A stretch of DNA of 64,000 nucleotides from Pyrocephalus nanus (taxonomy: Eukaryota; Chordata; Aves; Passeriformes; Tyrannidae): the NCBI GenBank assembly GCA_038380795.1, contig CM076262.1, positions 69,398,629 to 69,462,628 of the forward strand, in the 5' to 3' direction. Of this stretch, positions 11,615-24,100 are shown piece by piece. The translations under genes and the position numbers were made by a program. The notes under the pieces are model-generated. The model was given only the letters and a program-made list of their open reading frames with translations. It had not been told where the DNA came from and did not search any database. The number at the start of each line of letters is the position of its first letter. Position 1 is the first letter of the stretch.

Positions 11615-11660
11615 AGTGGTAATAAGTGTGATGATTGTCATCATTATCGTTATTATCACT
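11615..11660. repeat. Imperfect 21-bp inverted repeat (hairpin)
   Basis: The left arm is 11615-11635, the loop TGTC, and the right arm 11640-11660; 16 of 21 positions pair. It marks the junction between the CpG island and the AT-rich repeats. Confidence 0.65.
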
Positions 11661-11667
11661 TTATATT

Positions 11668-11900
11668 ACTTCCTATTTTACGTCATTATGCGCATCTTTA
11701 ACTTCACACTTTTGCTTCCTTATTCATATTAACTTCCTATTTTACGTCATTATGCGCATCTTTAACTTCACACTTTTGCTTCCTTATTCATATTTTTAAC
11801 TTCCTATTTTTACGTCATTCTGCACATCTTTAACTTCACACTTTTGTTTCCTTATTCGTGTTAACTTCCTATTTTTACGTCATTCTGCACATTACCTTCA
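11668..11900. repeat. Tandem repeat, 64-67 bp unit
   Basis: Units begin ACTTCCTATTTT at 11668, 11732, 11799 and 11864, giving periods of 64, 67 and 65 bp. Each carries TACGTCAT, a TCTTTAACTTCACACTTTTG segment and TTCCTTATTC. The fourth copy is partial. Confidence 0.93.
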
Positions 11901-12970
11901 TATTATCACAATGTCTCTTTTATATATGTATCATACAATATATGTTAATACGTTATAATATAATTCCATATTCGTGTTGTATGTTAACGTTTAAAATGAA
12001 TAGTATGTAAACGGCACGTTTTGTTTGAATAGTATATAAAATACCACATTTTGTTATTTATATTTTATAATCACCTATAGATAAGTGTTAATATTGTTTT
12101 AAAAAACTTTATTTCTGGAAAACAAAGATGTACGTGCCTGAACATAAATTAGTAAATTACAGTGTATCTTATTATATTATTTAATGCTATATATTACTTA
12201 TATTTGGTTATCTGCTTATATTCTATGTTATTGCTATTTTACATAATCTATAGAGGAATGTTTACATTAATTAAATATACTGAATTAGAAAATTGTTATA
12301 TTAATAGTTTTTATTTAATATGATTTTATGTTCTTGTCATCTGCTTATATTTTGTTAGTTCTGCTACCTTAAATTTTTATTATATTTTGTTATTTATATA
12401 TAGTTTTTATATTAAACATATCAATTAAACATAATAAATTGATGCCTTCATGTTCTTTTATATATATTATTGTATTTGTATTTTATATTTTGTTATCAGC
12501 TTGTAATTTCTATTTTATAGAATTTATATATAAAATTTTTATATTTCTATTATATATTATCAATTGAATAAATCAGCACTATGTAACTTTTAATTTATAC
12601 ATTATTTATTATTGTATTTGTATTTTGTTACATTTTGCTATCAGCTTATAACTTCTATTTTACAGAATTTATATATAAATTTTATATTAATATTAAATTT
12701 ATCAATGAAACAAATAAATCAACACCATGGTACTTTTATATTACACATTATTATTGTATTTGTATTTTAATGTTATTTATATTTTGTCATCTGCTTATAG
12801 TTATTTATCTTTTATATAATAAACTTTAATGTTTATTATATAAAATATTAATATTTATTATATAAATATTAATGTTTATATTAAATATATCAAATTATTT
12901 TATTATGCAGATGTTATCTAGTAATATAGGATTGTATTTTATATGTTGTTTATATTTAGTTACCTGCTAA
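11900..12970. repeat. AT-rich diverged tandem array, about 130-170 bp period
   Basis: This is about 1.07 kb of almost pure A+T. A recurring motif TCWGCTTATA (or close variant) occurs near 12211, 12340, 12496, 12641, 12790 and 12961. The 12496 and 12641 units align well over most of their length. There is no coding content. It lies between the SAMM50 promoter and the PNPLA3 3' end. Confidence 0.8.
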
Positions 12971-13296
12971 ATTACAGAGTTTGAACTCAGAAGCAAGACA
13001 CCATCTGTCTTCTTTCTCCAGACACAACTTTCTCTGCGTTTTGTTTCTCTTTAAATGCAACAAGCTGTTTGTAAACTAATGGATTGCAAAACAAACAAAC
13101 ACTTTAAATTAAGGTGATGTTGGTCCAGTTGGAGAATGAACAAGCACCTCTCCAACTCCAGCGTAGTTCCCTTCAAATAAGACACCTCAGAACCATCAAA
13201 TCACTTAAACATTCCAATGAAACTAACACATTCTGATTTAACTTGTGAATTATACTCAAAAAGCTTAGGAAACAAGGTAACAGAAGAAACTGTGGT

Positions 13297-13302
13297 TTTA
13301 TT
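13297..13302 (-). terminator. Distal polyadenylation signal of PNPLA3
   Basis: AATAAA on the minus strand, followed by AACCACAG. A proximal alternative is at 14497-14502. Confidence 0.45.
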
Positions 13303-14496
13303 TTAGAAAAAGGAGACAAAACTTGAGCTGTGCCCAACAGAAAAGGTGGTGAAGGTTGATTTCAACATAGTTAATAGAACTATTCCAACACACAGACAAT
13401 TAAATTCTTACACATTCTGGTAAACTGTTTTGCAGAACATCCTATAATTTTGTTTTACAAAGTTTAAAATTACAAATGGAGACGATATAAAACATATCTT
13501 GCACATTTTAACTGTAGTTAGAGGAACACTCCCAACTTCTCTTGCAAGTTTGAAGACACAACCACACCAGAAAGGAATAGAAGATTTGAAGTAAAATAGC
13601 ACCAGATTTCTGGAGTATGGAAATGAACAACCCAGCACCTCCTCCCTTGCTCCTCACCAGCCCCAAATCCATCTTAATTCTGTAAAAGGTAGCACTTCAA
13701 ACTTAAAGAAATCAGAGCTGAGGCTCTGGAACCTTTGCACATCTCCCTGGATATTGATACTTCGAAGTCTTACACACTTGCTGCTTCCAACAGTCCTGGA
13801 AAACTTCCTTTGGGTTATACCTCACTGGGACGGGGGCACAACCTTTTTTCCTCCCTCCTATGGCAAGAGGGAAGTGAAAGCAGGAAAAGAAAAATCTCTC
13901 AAGTTGGGAGGGGAAAAAATACCGAGAATGATTAGAGACGACCTAAACAGCACTCACCACGTGCTATACACTGATTTTTGTTAACATCTGTAAAGTTTAA
14001 CACTTTCTCTATTTACTGTTTGCTAACTCATCACAGCCACTACTTTACAATACTTGGTCAAGTATCAAACCTTTCTATTCAGAAAAAGTCCCCTGAAATC
14101 ACAACCTGTACCTGTTTACACGTCAGGGGAACGTGCCCCATTTCTGGTGTCTTTTTTCCCTTGAATTATTTGAAGAGGGAAAGAAACACAGAGGGAAAGA
14201 ACTGCAAAATACACACCACAACTTAGAGTAACACTGTTCCTACAGCATCTCGTGCAGACAACTTTCCACAAACACAACAGTATCATTAAACATAAGGCAA
14301 ACGGGCACTGGAGGCCACTAAAAATCGGTGGGTTTCCCTTTATGAAGTAAAAGTCCCAATTTCATTTAAGTGCTATAAAAGTAATCCTAACACAGAATAA
14401 ACAATTGTATCTTTAAAAAGGTTTTGCTGTCGATGCTTGTTTAACAATCTGTTGAAAGGATTTACATTTTTATGCTGAAAGTAAATTTTTAAAAAA

Positions 14497-14502
14497 TTTA
14501 TT
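14497..14502 (-). terminator. Proximal polyadenylation signal of PNPLA3
   Basis: AATAAA on the minus strand, 260 nt after the stop codon, followed by an A/T-rich stretch. Confidence 0.4.
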
Positions 14503-14761
14503 TCCAGAGAGACACTACAGGTCTTACTACGGTTGATTGAGCTGGTGCTTCAACAGAATTATAATCTGTCACTTAGTATAGCAGCCACTGTTTTTATAAT
14601 CCTTAAAACAGTAAAATTCCCAAGGCAGATTTGTCAGGAAGCTGTAAACAAGTAATTTTCCAAGACTTATTGGCAAATAAACAAAGTGACCTTTAGTCCT
14701 TCAGGGTTTTAAATTTCTCTGCCAAGTTGGAATTTTGGAAAGTGTGGAATCTGCTTCCAAA

Positions 14762-15140
14762 TCAATACTCTGGAGCAGTTTGGAAACTCGTCTCTGAGGA
14801 AGAGTCAACATCTATGTCCAGCGCAGACTCATCAGGATCTGGGAGGAAACTGGGATAGGACTTTAGGTCTGGATGCTCCTGTATTTCAGCAGAGGGATTT
14901 TTCATAGCTGAGTGAAGGAAGCAGGAAGATTCCCAGAGCCAGCTCTCAATGTGTGAGGTAGAGTGAGGCATTTTAAGGTGGCAGTACGAGGAACGAAATT
15001 CCACAGTGGATGGGACACTTGAACATTTCCTCAGTGATGCACAATCGTCTTTCCTGGGTAAAGAGAAAGAGAAGAGTGCAACAGCGGTGGGATTCTCAGA
15101 TTCACAGTGAGGTGTCACCCATTCCCACACACACACAGTG
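14762..15140 (-). CDS. PNPLA3: PNPLA3 coding exon 9 (C-terminus and stop)
   Basis: 379 nt. It completes Ser408, then 125 residues and TGA. It has no recognised domain and is rich in Ser, His and Glu. It ends in an acidic tail, [18 protein letters not shown] then SFQTAPEY. The acceptor is TTTGCAG. The open frame runs straight from the acceptor to the stop, which supports it as the last coding exon. Confidence 0.87.
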
Positions 15141-18100
15141 CTGCAAAGTTAAAGAGAAATAAAAAGTCTGAAAGGCCAAATCTCACCCTGGCTTGGTAAG
15201 AGAAGACAATGAAGTCAAGGTTTCTCTTCCACAAAAATAGAGGTTCCTAAAAATTTTCCATCATGTGCCTTACTTTAATTCTTCCCAACTATCTTACAAG
15301 ACTGTCCTCCTTATTTATTTAGTTTTTAACTCTTACAAGGTTTCCTGTCCAGACTCCTAAGCAGCACCAGAAAACAGATTTGAAGCGGTGAGAGCTCTTT
15401 TTGTGTTATCCTTGAGAAAAACCATGACATCTTTTTGTAAGAAAGAAACTTGGCACTTTACCTGGATGCCCAGAACAGTTTGCTTTTAGCCTGGGAATAA
15501 ACTGTCCCAGCAATCCGACAGAGCTGCTCTTGCATCCATCGAACATCAGCAGGCATGTCAGGAAACCAGTTTACTAACCTACAAAAAAAGGCCAAAAAAT
15601 CCCAAATCAAAATACATTTTTTTACATCCCACCATCCAACACAGCTTCCGTTCTCCCCGAGTTAACTCCCCCACCAATGTCCCCAGTTCTTCCCAAGCTC
15701 CATGAATTCCCCTCTAGCCCACTCATGTCTTTCCTTCACTGCATCTCCTGAGGGCCTGACCAATATTTCTGTCTCCAAGTCCTCTTTCTGTGTGGAGGGA
15801 ACTTTCTGGTCAGTGGAAGAAAAAGGAAGAACAAAAGCACAAGGGAAGAATAAAGAGAGGGCAAACCCAGAACAGTGTCACACAAATGTATTTTTTTTCC
15901 TTATGCCACCCTTAACACAAGTCAGTCAGATCAGAGTGGGACAAGGAGGAAAGCCCTACAAAAATCTGTGGAAAAATCTGGCTTCCCCATCCACCAAAAA
16001 TGGCACAAAAGTGCCAAATCAAGTGGCACAAAACCAGAACACTTCACTGGAGTTCTACGTGCTTTCATTTACAGAACATCTGATTTTTTCAATTATTTTC
16101 TGAAGATGACACCTGCTGCTAAAGGACTGCAATTCTCTTAGGCTCAGGGTTCACGATGCATTCACTTAGCATTTCTCCTTTACCAAAACTGAAAAACTGA
16201 TCAAATCAAGCCCTGTTTCAAGAGCACAACTTCCAGTATGAACCTACACAAAATTGGTAAGAGAATTTATATGGTGAATAGACACTGGATTTCAGTCCCG
16301 ACTTCATAAAGGAGGACATGAACTACCTGGATGGAGTTCCTGAGGAATTCCTTACCGTAAAGCAACGGAGTAAGCAGACTCCACTGGGAGTGTGTATGGC
16401 AGCATCAGGTAGGATATCACCCTCATTGGGAAGAGTTTGGAGAACTGAGCATAGAATCCATTCTGTTCCTTACAAGCTTCCTGCAGTGCTTAAGAATAAT
16501 AAGTTTGGGAAAAAAGTTAGACTTTTTGAAAGCAGTTTAAGCAACTTTCTCAAGGTTGTGCAATCTTCAGTTAATGTTATCAAGTGTTACTGAACAAGGC
16601 TCAGATAGAAAACAAAAGAATGAATTCAGGGCATTTTTACCATAAACCTCCCCTGTGCTACTTTAAAAAAATGGTATTACCCAGGGCTTTTAAGTAGTAA
16701 GTCTAAGAATTAATTTTAAAATAGTAAAAATCAACGTTTGCCACTCAAAGTTGCAGGGAACAGCCTGAAGCACAGACCTTTCCGAAGTCGGGGAGGCAGA
16801 CTCTCAAATATGCTCTTCTCCAAAGGCCACGGGCTGGGCTTTAGCTGGTCATTAAGCACCTCCATTTTCAGAGTTTCTACCCCATTATTTTCTGCCAGTT
16901 TTCTTTTCTTCACAAGGTCGGGGTGTTGTGCAGCCTCGGGAGGATTTCTTTTTGTGAAGGACAAGTGGATATAAATTGAGTCATTCAAAATACCTGAAAG
17001 AGCCAAGAGCTTCCACTTAGGATTGATCCACTGGTCTCCAGAGCTCCTGTACAGCACCTTTGTGTCCGCACAAAGACCTATCCTGAGGGATGTCCACCCA
17101 ACATCCCACAAATGTTTAACTCGCTTTGATGTGTGATTAAAATTCTTTTGAAGGTTCAGATCTTACTTTAGAAACAGATTCTAAAGAAAAGGAGAGAGTC
17201 AACAACTAACTGGAACTGCACTGAAAACATTCAGTCATTCACCAAAGTTGTTCTCCCGCAAGAAAGCAAAAGATTTAAAGGAGAGAAGGAGAACTGATTT
17301 AACATGTATTTGAAAGGAAATACCTAAACCACATCAGGTATTTGGGAAATCTGACATGGCAGGTATCACATGGGTACTTTGAGGCGTTGCTGCAACAGGG
17401 TTGAAAAGGAAAGCAAGTAGGTTACAGTATTGTTTTCCAGGTATATCCAAAGTACAGATCTAAATCAACACCGGTTGCATTGCAAAACTGGTGCCAATTA
17501 AGAAATAGCATCGATAATTACCTCAGAAATAAGCACTAGATAATGAGTACTAAGTGGAAAATAAAAGAAGGGTATTTATACCCTATTTCCAGAAAAACAT
17601 TATAAAATTATATAGGTAAAAAGACCACCAAATTTGAGTAGGATCCATGCCTACATACAAAAGAACCTGTATCCTACTTACAAGTACTACTGAAAGACAT
17701 GGAAAAGAATATACAGTGAATTTGGCAAAAAAAATAAAGAATTATTTGAAGTGTCCCAGATGGGGGAAAAAAATAATTCCTACAGTTGAAATAACAAGAA
17801 AGGAGAAGCATAATGAATGACCTTGGAAAGGTTATAATTATCACTGATTAAGCTCGATGCAAAACAAACCTGTGACAGAACAAAAACAAAGTTGATCACA
17901 GGATTAGGAGTGTGAAAAGGAGGACAGCAGTGGGGCAAAGAGACCAAGGGAAAACAGCAAGGAATGTCAGATATTAGTGTCAGATATAGGTGGAAATATG
18001 CCCACAGGAAACCTGTGGGTGCAGGGCAGCAACAGAACCATCTCAGCACAGGCCACCACAAATTACAAGCTCTTTGTAGAGCTTGTGCTTTTCATCACCT

Positions 18101-21100
18101 GGTAAAAGGTAGAAAGCAGGACTGTCATTAAATATTAAATAATATTACTGTAATAGTGCAAACATCCCATTTTCATCCCCAGTATTGCTCTAATCTGATC
18201 CAGGACCAATTTGCTCCCGCACCCAAAGACTACAGGGACTAATCATATTTAACATGTGGTTACTCTTTTTAACTTGTTTGTCTCAGAGTATGCAAAGCTT
18301 ATTATTCTATTATCAATATAAATGAAATATTTTAATATATAAAATATATTAATTCATATTATTAATATAAAACATGTTAATAGAATTTCAGGAGTAAAGC
18401 AACTTTCGATTCTTCTTCCTAAACTTATCAGGGTCTCAACAACTGCTCCATTACAAGTATTCTGAAGTCTTTCACGATACAGACTAAGGATTTTCCTGTG
18501 ACTGAATGTACGTTGTTCTTAGAGAGCTCCCAGTTCTGGACTAGCAGGAATTCACTTGGATAACAGCAAATTTCACAGGAGTGGGGAGCAATAGCCTATT
18601 CCCATCCTTCACAATTAACACAAAGGCAACTAATAATATGATTTGCCTAGAATTGGAATTCTTTGGTAATTTCACTTAACATTCATGTCACAAAATTTGA
18701 CAAAACCCCAAAAGCTAAATTTCTATGTGGCAACACAACTTACCTCAGGTGAGAAGTTGCCACAGCTTGTGATTTCTACAAGAAATAAATTTACCATGAT
18801 CCCTTATAAAGCCTCAAAGGCCTAGTCCCTTCTCATCCACACAACACAAACCCCTCGAACCCTTTTGTTTGTTTGGTTGATTGATTTTTGTTTGGGTTTT
18901 TTGTAGCTGTTTTTGTTTTTTAAACTCAGGTTAAGACTATCATCAATAATTATCTACAAGTTTAACATACCATTCTCTTTCAAGAACTTAAGAGCATCCA
19001 AATATCCCTGCTCACAGATCTCTCCCAGCACCTGCAAACAGAGTAAATGAGTCAGGCAAATAAAAGGAGTTTCAGCTTGAGATCAACAGTTTAAAGAACG
19101 GAAGGTGGATGGAAGTGGCTTTTCGCTCTTGTAAGAAAAGCAGTCAGAAAAATTACTTCTCTGCTGTAGCATATCCCAAGCCACTTGGAAGGTTTGTTTT
19201 CATTTTTTCAACTTCCACAACAGCAACTGAAGAGCATTTCCCTCATCAGATCTGCAACTCACGGCACTTAAAGATTAAAGGCAACTCGCCTGCAACAAGT
19301 ATTAATTGAGAACTTCACAAAACCATTAACCTTTAAAAAGTCTTCAGAGTTCTGAAGCACCCAGTTAGCAGGTAAACACAAAAGGACTACAAACTAACAG
19401 CTAATAATTCACCAGTGTTGATTTCCTGACAGAACCCTGTGGTAATCCCCAAATAAATACTGAAAGCCAATCACAGGACATGCATTTCGAGTCTAAGAGA
19501 CTAAAACCAAGGAGAAATGGAGGCAAAACATGAATAAAAACAGAAACAAGAAGAGAAGTGTCCCCAGAGAAGTTTATATGAGTAGATGAAATGCTAATAT
19601 TCCTGTACCTTGATGAACTACACGAAGGCAGTGACTTACCTTGGGCTCTGGTGGAAACAGGGCTTGTGTTAAACGATAAAGGTTCCCCAGACTGAACTGG
19701 ATGCTGGTGTTCGTCACATTCATCTCGTGGAAGTTGGCAGACTTCCCCTTGGGGCAGATGTCACACTCCCCAGCGAAAGGGGACACAGTGATGGTGTTCT
19801 TACACTCGTAGTGAGGTAAGTTGTCACTGATCCCTCCATCCACATAGCGCTGCAAAAATCAACAGACAGAACGAGTCTCAAAGGCTGACAAGTTCTAAAA
19901 AAACATTCCTACCCGTGGTTCCACAGGTATTCTGTTTGGGATTTTCTGCATGGCTATGAAAGTGCATTTTAAAGATCATAATGCTACACAACACGCAGAG
20001 GAGAAGCAGCACAGCTGTTCTTCTCTTCCTCAAAGCAGAACACCAACCCAAGAGCTACCAGGGCACATCTCTGGGAAGAAAACCAGTAAAATAGCAGCTC
20101 CACACTTCAAAGCTCAGTTCCAACACAGTAACCATTCAGTCAGAATGAGTAGCTTAAAGTCACTCTCAGTATTTGATACAAAAGCATCAAAAACTTTTGG
20201 ACATTAAGAAATTGCAAGTAAAATAGACACTGCTTCAGAAACTTTGCCAACAGGCGTGGGTCTCTATTTTGCTGTGACTGAAAGGGCCAGGTTATGCTTT
20301 TGTCTCTCTGCACTGAATTGCCCATTGCTGTAGTTTTTAGTGCATCACCTCCTGAGACATTTTAAGATCCAAGAAGCAAAGAGTTGTCTTTTGGGTTAAC
20401 TAATGCACAGCACAGCAGCTGCAGTGGCCAAAGACAACCCCTCCACTCGCTCAACAGCTCACACACAAAAAGCTTCACAACTGGGAATCAGACACACCTA
20501 CTGAGCATTATAATCCCTAATGTCTTTGTTTTAAACCATACACACAGGAATGCCAAGCCAGCAAACAGCAAGACACTACAGAGTTTATATACTTTGCTGT
20601 CCTTAAGCCTGTGAGTCATGCCAACCATAAGCAACTGTGGTATTCTTACCAAGTTACATCAAAAAATACCTCCTAAGCATTAAAATCGTATCAAAACAAT
20701 TGCAAAGATTAAAAGGATGTGGTGCTTCCTTCCTTTCCTCAAAATAAGCCCAAATAAAGCATTATTTGTCTGGTTTTGTACCCTCAGCTATGCCTTTTAA
20801 AATAACATTGTCGTCTGGTGACCAGAACTAAACAGCCAGATTAGCCCCGATCCACCTAAACCTTGGATTCAGTCCAACTTCCTTGTTTTTATAACACCTT
20901 TAATCTGGAAGAGTTTAAGGAGACATACAAGGTTTAGAAGTACAGATTAAAAAAAAAAAAAATCCCTATACAATTCCAATCACTGTTGCTTAAATTTCAG
21001 CATGAAGAAGAAAATACATTTCATGTGTACTTTTAGTACTTCCAAGCTGCCTTGAGAGCAGCCTGTAACCAACCAAACTGTTAAAGATGTTTAAAGTTTT

Positions 21101-24100
21101 CCTTTTCTCCTCCCTTCTCCTTGGGTAAGGAGAACCAAAGTTGGAGGGAAAGCAAATGAATGTCACTGCCTTGATTTGAAATCCACCTCTGCTTTCAGAC
21201 TGTAATTAAAGCACCTACAACAAACCATTCTGATTTTACTGTGGTTCTGGTTTCCTTAATAGAGGGTTTCAGAAGGTCCAGTATGTCCATGAAGTATTTA
21301 AAGGGTTTGTAACCAGCAGATCCTGGGAAGTAATGGAAAATACCAATCTAGTGACATTTTACTTCTGAAAAGCAAACTTCCTTACACTGAACACAAATGC
21401 CAGAAGACACTAAAAAGCTTTGTTTACACCTCACTGAACACAGAAGTTTAATCCAGTTGTAAGGCAGAACACGCAGATATACAATAAACTACCTTGCAAG
21501 GTTTTGTTTTTCAAACAGAATATATGCTTTCATATCACAATTTTGTGGGTGGAAGAGCAGCATTTCCTTTGATAAATATTTATCCATAAGTTAAATACTT
21601 GTTATCTTATAATAAGCTCTTCTTTTAATTAATGCATCTTTTGGGGAAGAGAGAGGCAGCACGTGTGTGTTGAAATGTATGTAACAGATACTCCACATAT
21701 TCAGTGTTTCTTTGTTTTTTGGGGAAGTTGTTACAGCTACAGGACTAAAATCTATGATGAAGGTATTTATTTTACAGTAGGATAACCAAAACAAGACTGT
21801 CTGAACATCTTCAGAATATCCAGAACTACTTTTAGATCTTAACAACAGAGACTTACCACACCTCTAAATGACGGTGGAATGAGGCCACAATAAATAGGGA
21901 CAAATGAACTACAGATTAAAGCCTGTAAGAAAATAAGACCACATAAATTAAAGGTTAACTGTTCACCTGCTGACATGAGTATTTTTTTAGATATTAGCAA
22001 AAACAACCAAGTAACCAAAAAAAAAAAAAAATCCCCATCAAGAACACTTGATTAGGAATTGGGGAAAAACCCCAGAATATTAAGTATTATTTTAAAAAGG
22101 ATGAGGGTATTCCACTTTTTTTTTAAGAATGTCACCATATTCCATGTTAAAAAAAAAGACTCATTAAAAGACCATTTCTAGAAATGGTAATTAGTAAGGA
22201 AAAGTTTATGATCATTCACTCAAGTTATACATTACCTGAGTAATCAAAGTAATAATTGAGAGCATAAATATCCATGTCCTGGGCTCATATTAACAGATAT
22301 ATCTATAGATATACAGATCACATTTGTAGTAGATATTAAGAGTTTTAAAAAGCAATTTTTTACTGTTTTTTGATCATTGCTTTTTTAAGAATGACTTAAA
22401 AAAAATTCTTATTCTCTCAGGATATAGTTTCATTAGATGCAATGCACTTTAAAGGCATTTATCCTTTCTGTGATTGATCCCTCACAGCTTTTTCAGTAAA
22501 ACAATTCACGTGGACTGGGGAAACTAATACGTGAATTTACTGAAAGAGAGCCTGAATTCCTCTTTAAAATACCATCCAAGTCACAAAACATCCTAACACG
22601 TTTCAAGTGGAAATCCAGCAGATGGTGTTAAATTTATATTAAGATTACAGAAACCTCTAAAAGTTGCCAGAAATAAACATACCTGGATAACTTCTTCTTT
22701 AGAGTTAAAATTGGATATCAGTGCGTTTTTGCCATCTGATACTCTGGTTAGTGAGATGCAGAGTCTGCCCGACGACAACTGATGAGTGTTCTCTGGAAGA
22801 TTCCTCATCAGCCCATCTCTAATTATCTTTATCACATTGAAGGAAGGATGGAGAGGACCAAGATTTCGCTTTCTGGCTTCTTTGGCCAATGCCAGAACAT
22901 CTGCACAGGCTTGAGCTGAAAAGAAAATGCATTTACTTTAAGAACAGAAGATATGCCAAGAAACCAAAACCCACACTTGGGACTAATAAAGCAGGTCTAG
23001 AACTCCCAACTTATCTCTCTGACTGCTAGGATAAAAATTCAGGAGCTTTTTAATGGATAAAATAACTAAGAGAGTTTAGGAGTCTTCTGAGAGGAAAAAA
23101 AAATAAATCACTTTAGGTTTTCAAAAAGAACTCTTGGTGAAGACTAAGTTATCTAGATGTAGATTCTAAGCGTAAAACACCCATATTAGAAGCTTCCACT
23201 AGGAATTCCTCATTCCAGAAGCACATTCTTTAAAGAAAAACAAGGTCATATTCCATATGCAATATCCATAAAACCCTCCAGGATCTGATGCGCAGATTTA
23301 ATCTCCACAGGATGTCTGGTGAAGAAACAGATCAAACCACTCCAGAAGACATGACTGTTCCTGAAGAACACTAAACTCACCTCGACACTGAGTCACAGGA
23401 GGAACAGCAGCTCACCCACCTGCAGTGTTTTGTCTGAACTTACAATATCACATTTCTCCAGGGCACACTTTGAGGAAATTGCCCAATAAGTTTGTCAACT
23501 TGGTAGAAGAAAAGGGGTGGGGAAGAAGTTCAAAGCACCAGGTTATCACCCTGAGTGATAGGCTACAAGGTCATCTAAAAATACTTTCAGAACTTACATA
23601 TTTTATTATAATAGACTGGATTCAATTTATCAGGTTAAACGTGAGCACTGCCCTGGAGACAACTCTGCTTAAGCCTCTGAGTTCTGATGAATTTCCAGAA
23701 ATATTATCTTCCCACAATGTTATTTTTTTCCCCTCTCAATCTAAACACTGATCATTCTTAACCAGAAGTCTACATTCAACAGAGTATCTCTGAAAAACTC
23801 TGAGGTATCAGACAACACTCCATTTTTACCACTATGACTTTTTTCATTCCGTTCTCCCAGATCAAAGCCTTGGGCCGCAAATCCACTGACCCCATCCCAG
23901 AAGACAGCAAACAATTCAGACACAGCTCACTGTTCATGGCCAAATGTGTGTTTGTTTTTGCTCACAAATGAAACAGTTGCTCAAGTCCCAGCCTGACAAC
24001 TGAAGTTGTTTCCAAAAGCAGGATTTGGACAGTTCCAATTTTCACGCATTCAGATATGTTACCACCTCTTTTTTATTTTTTAATTTAGCAACGCTCAACC

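Larger units (their letters stand above)
13280..14761 (-). other. PNPLA3: PNPLA3 3' UTR (probable)
   Basis: This non-coding stretch follows the stop. AATAAA on the minus strand occurs at 14497-14502 and 13297-13302, allowing a short UTR of about 0.27 kb or a long one of about 1.48 kb. Which site is used cannot be told here. Confidence 0.6.

Noticed and set aside
15702..16103. 133-residue open frame on the plus strand
   Set aside because: It lies in PNPLA3 intron 7 on the opposite strand and has no family similarity.
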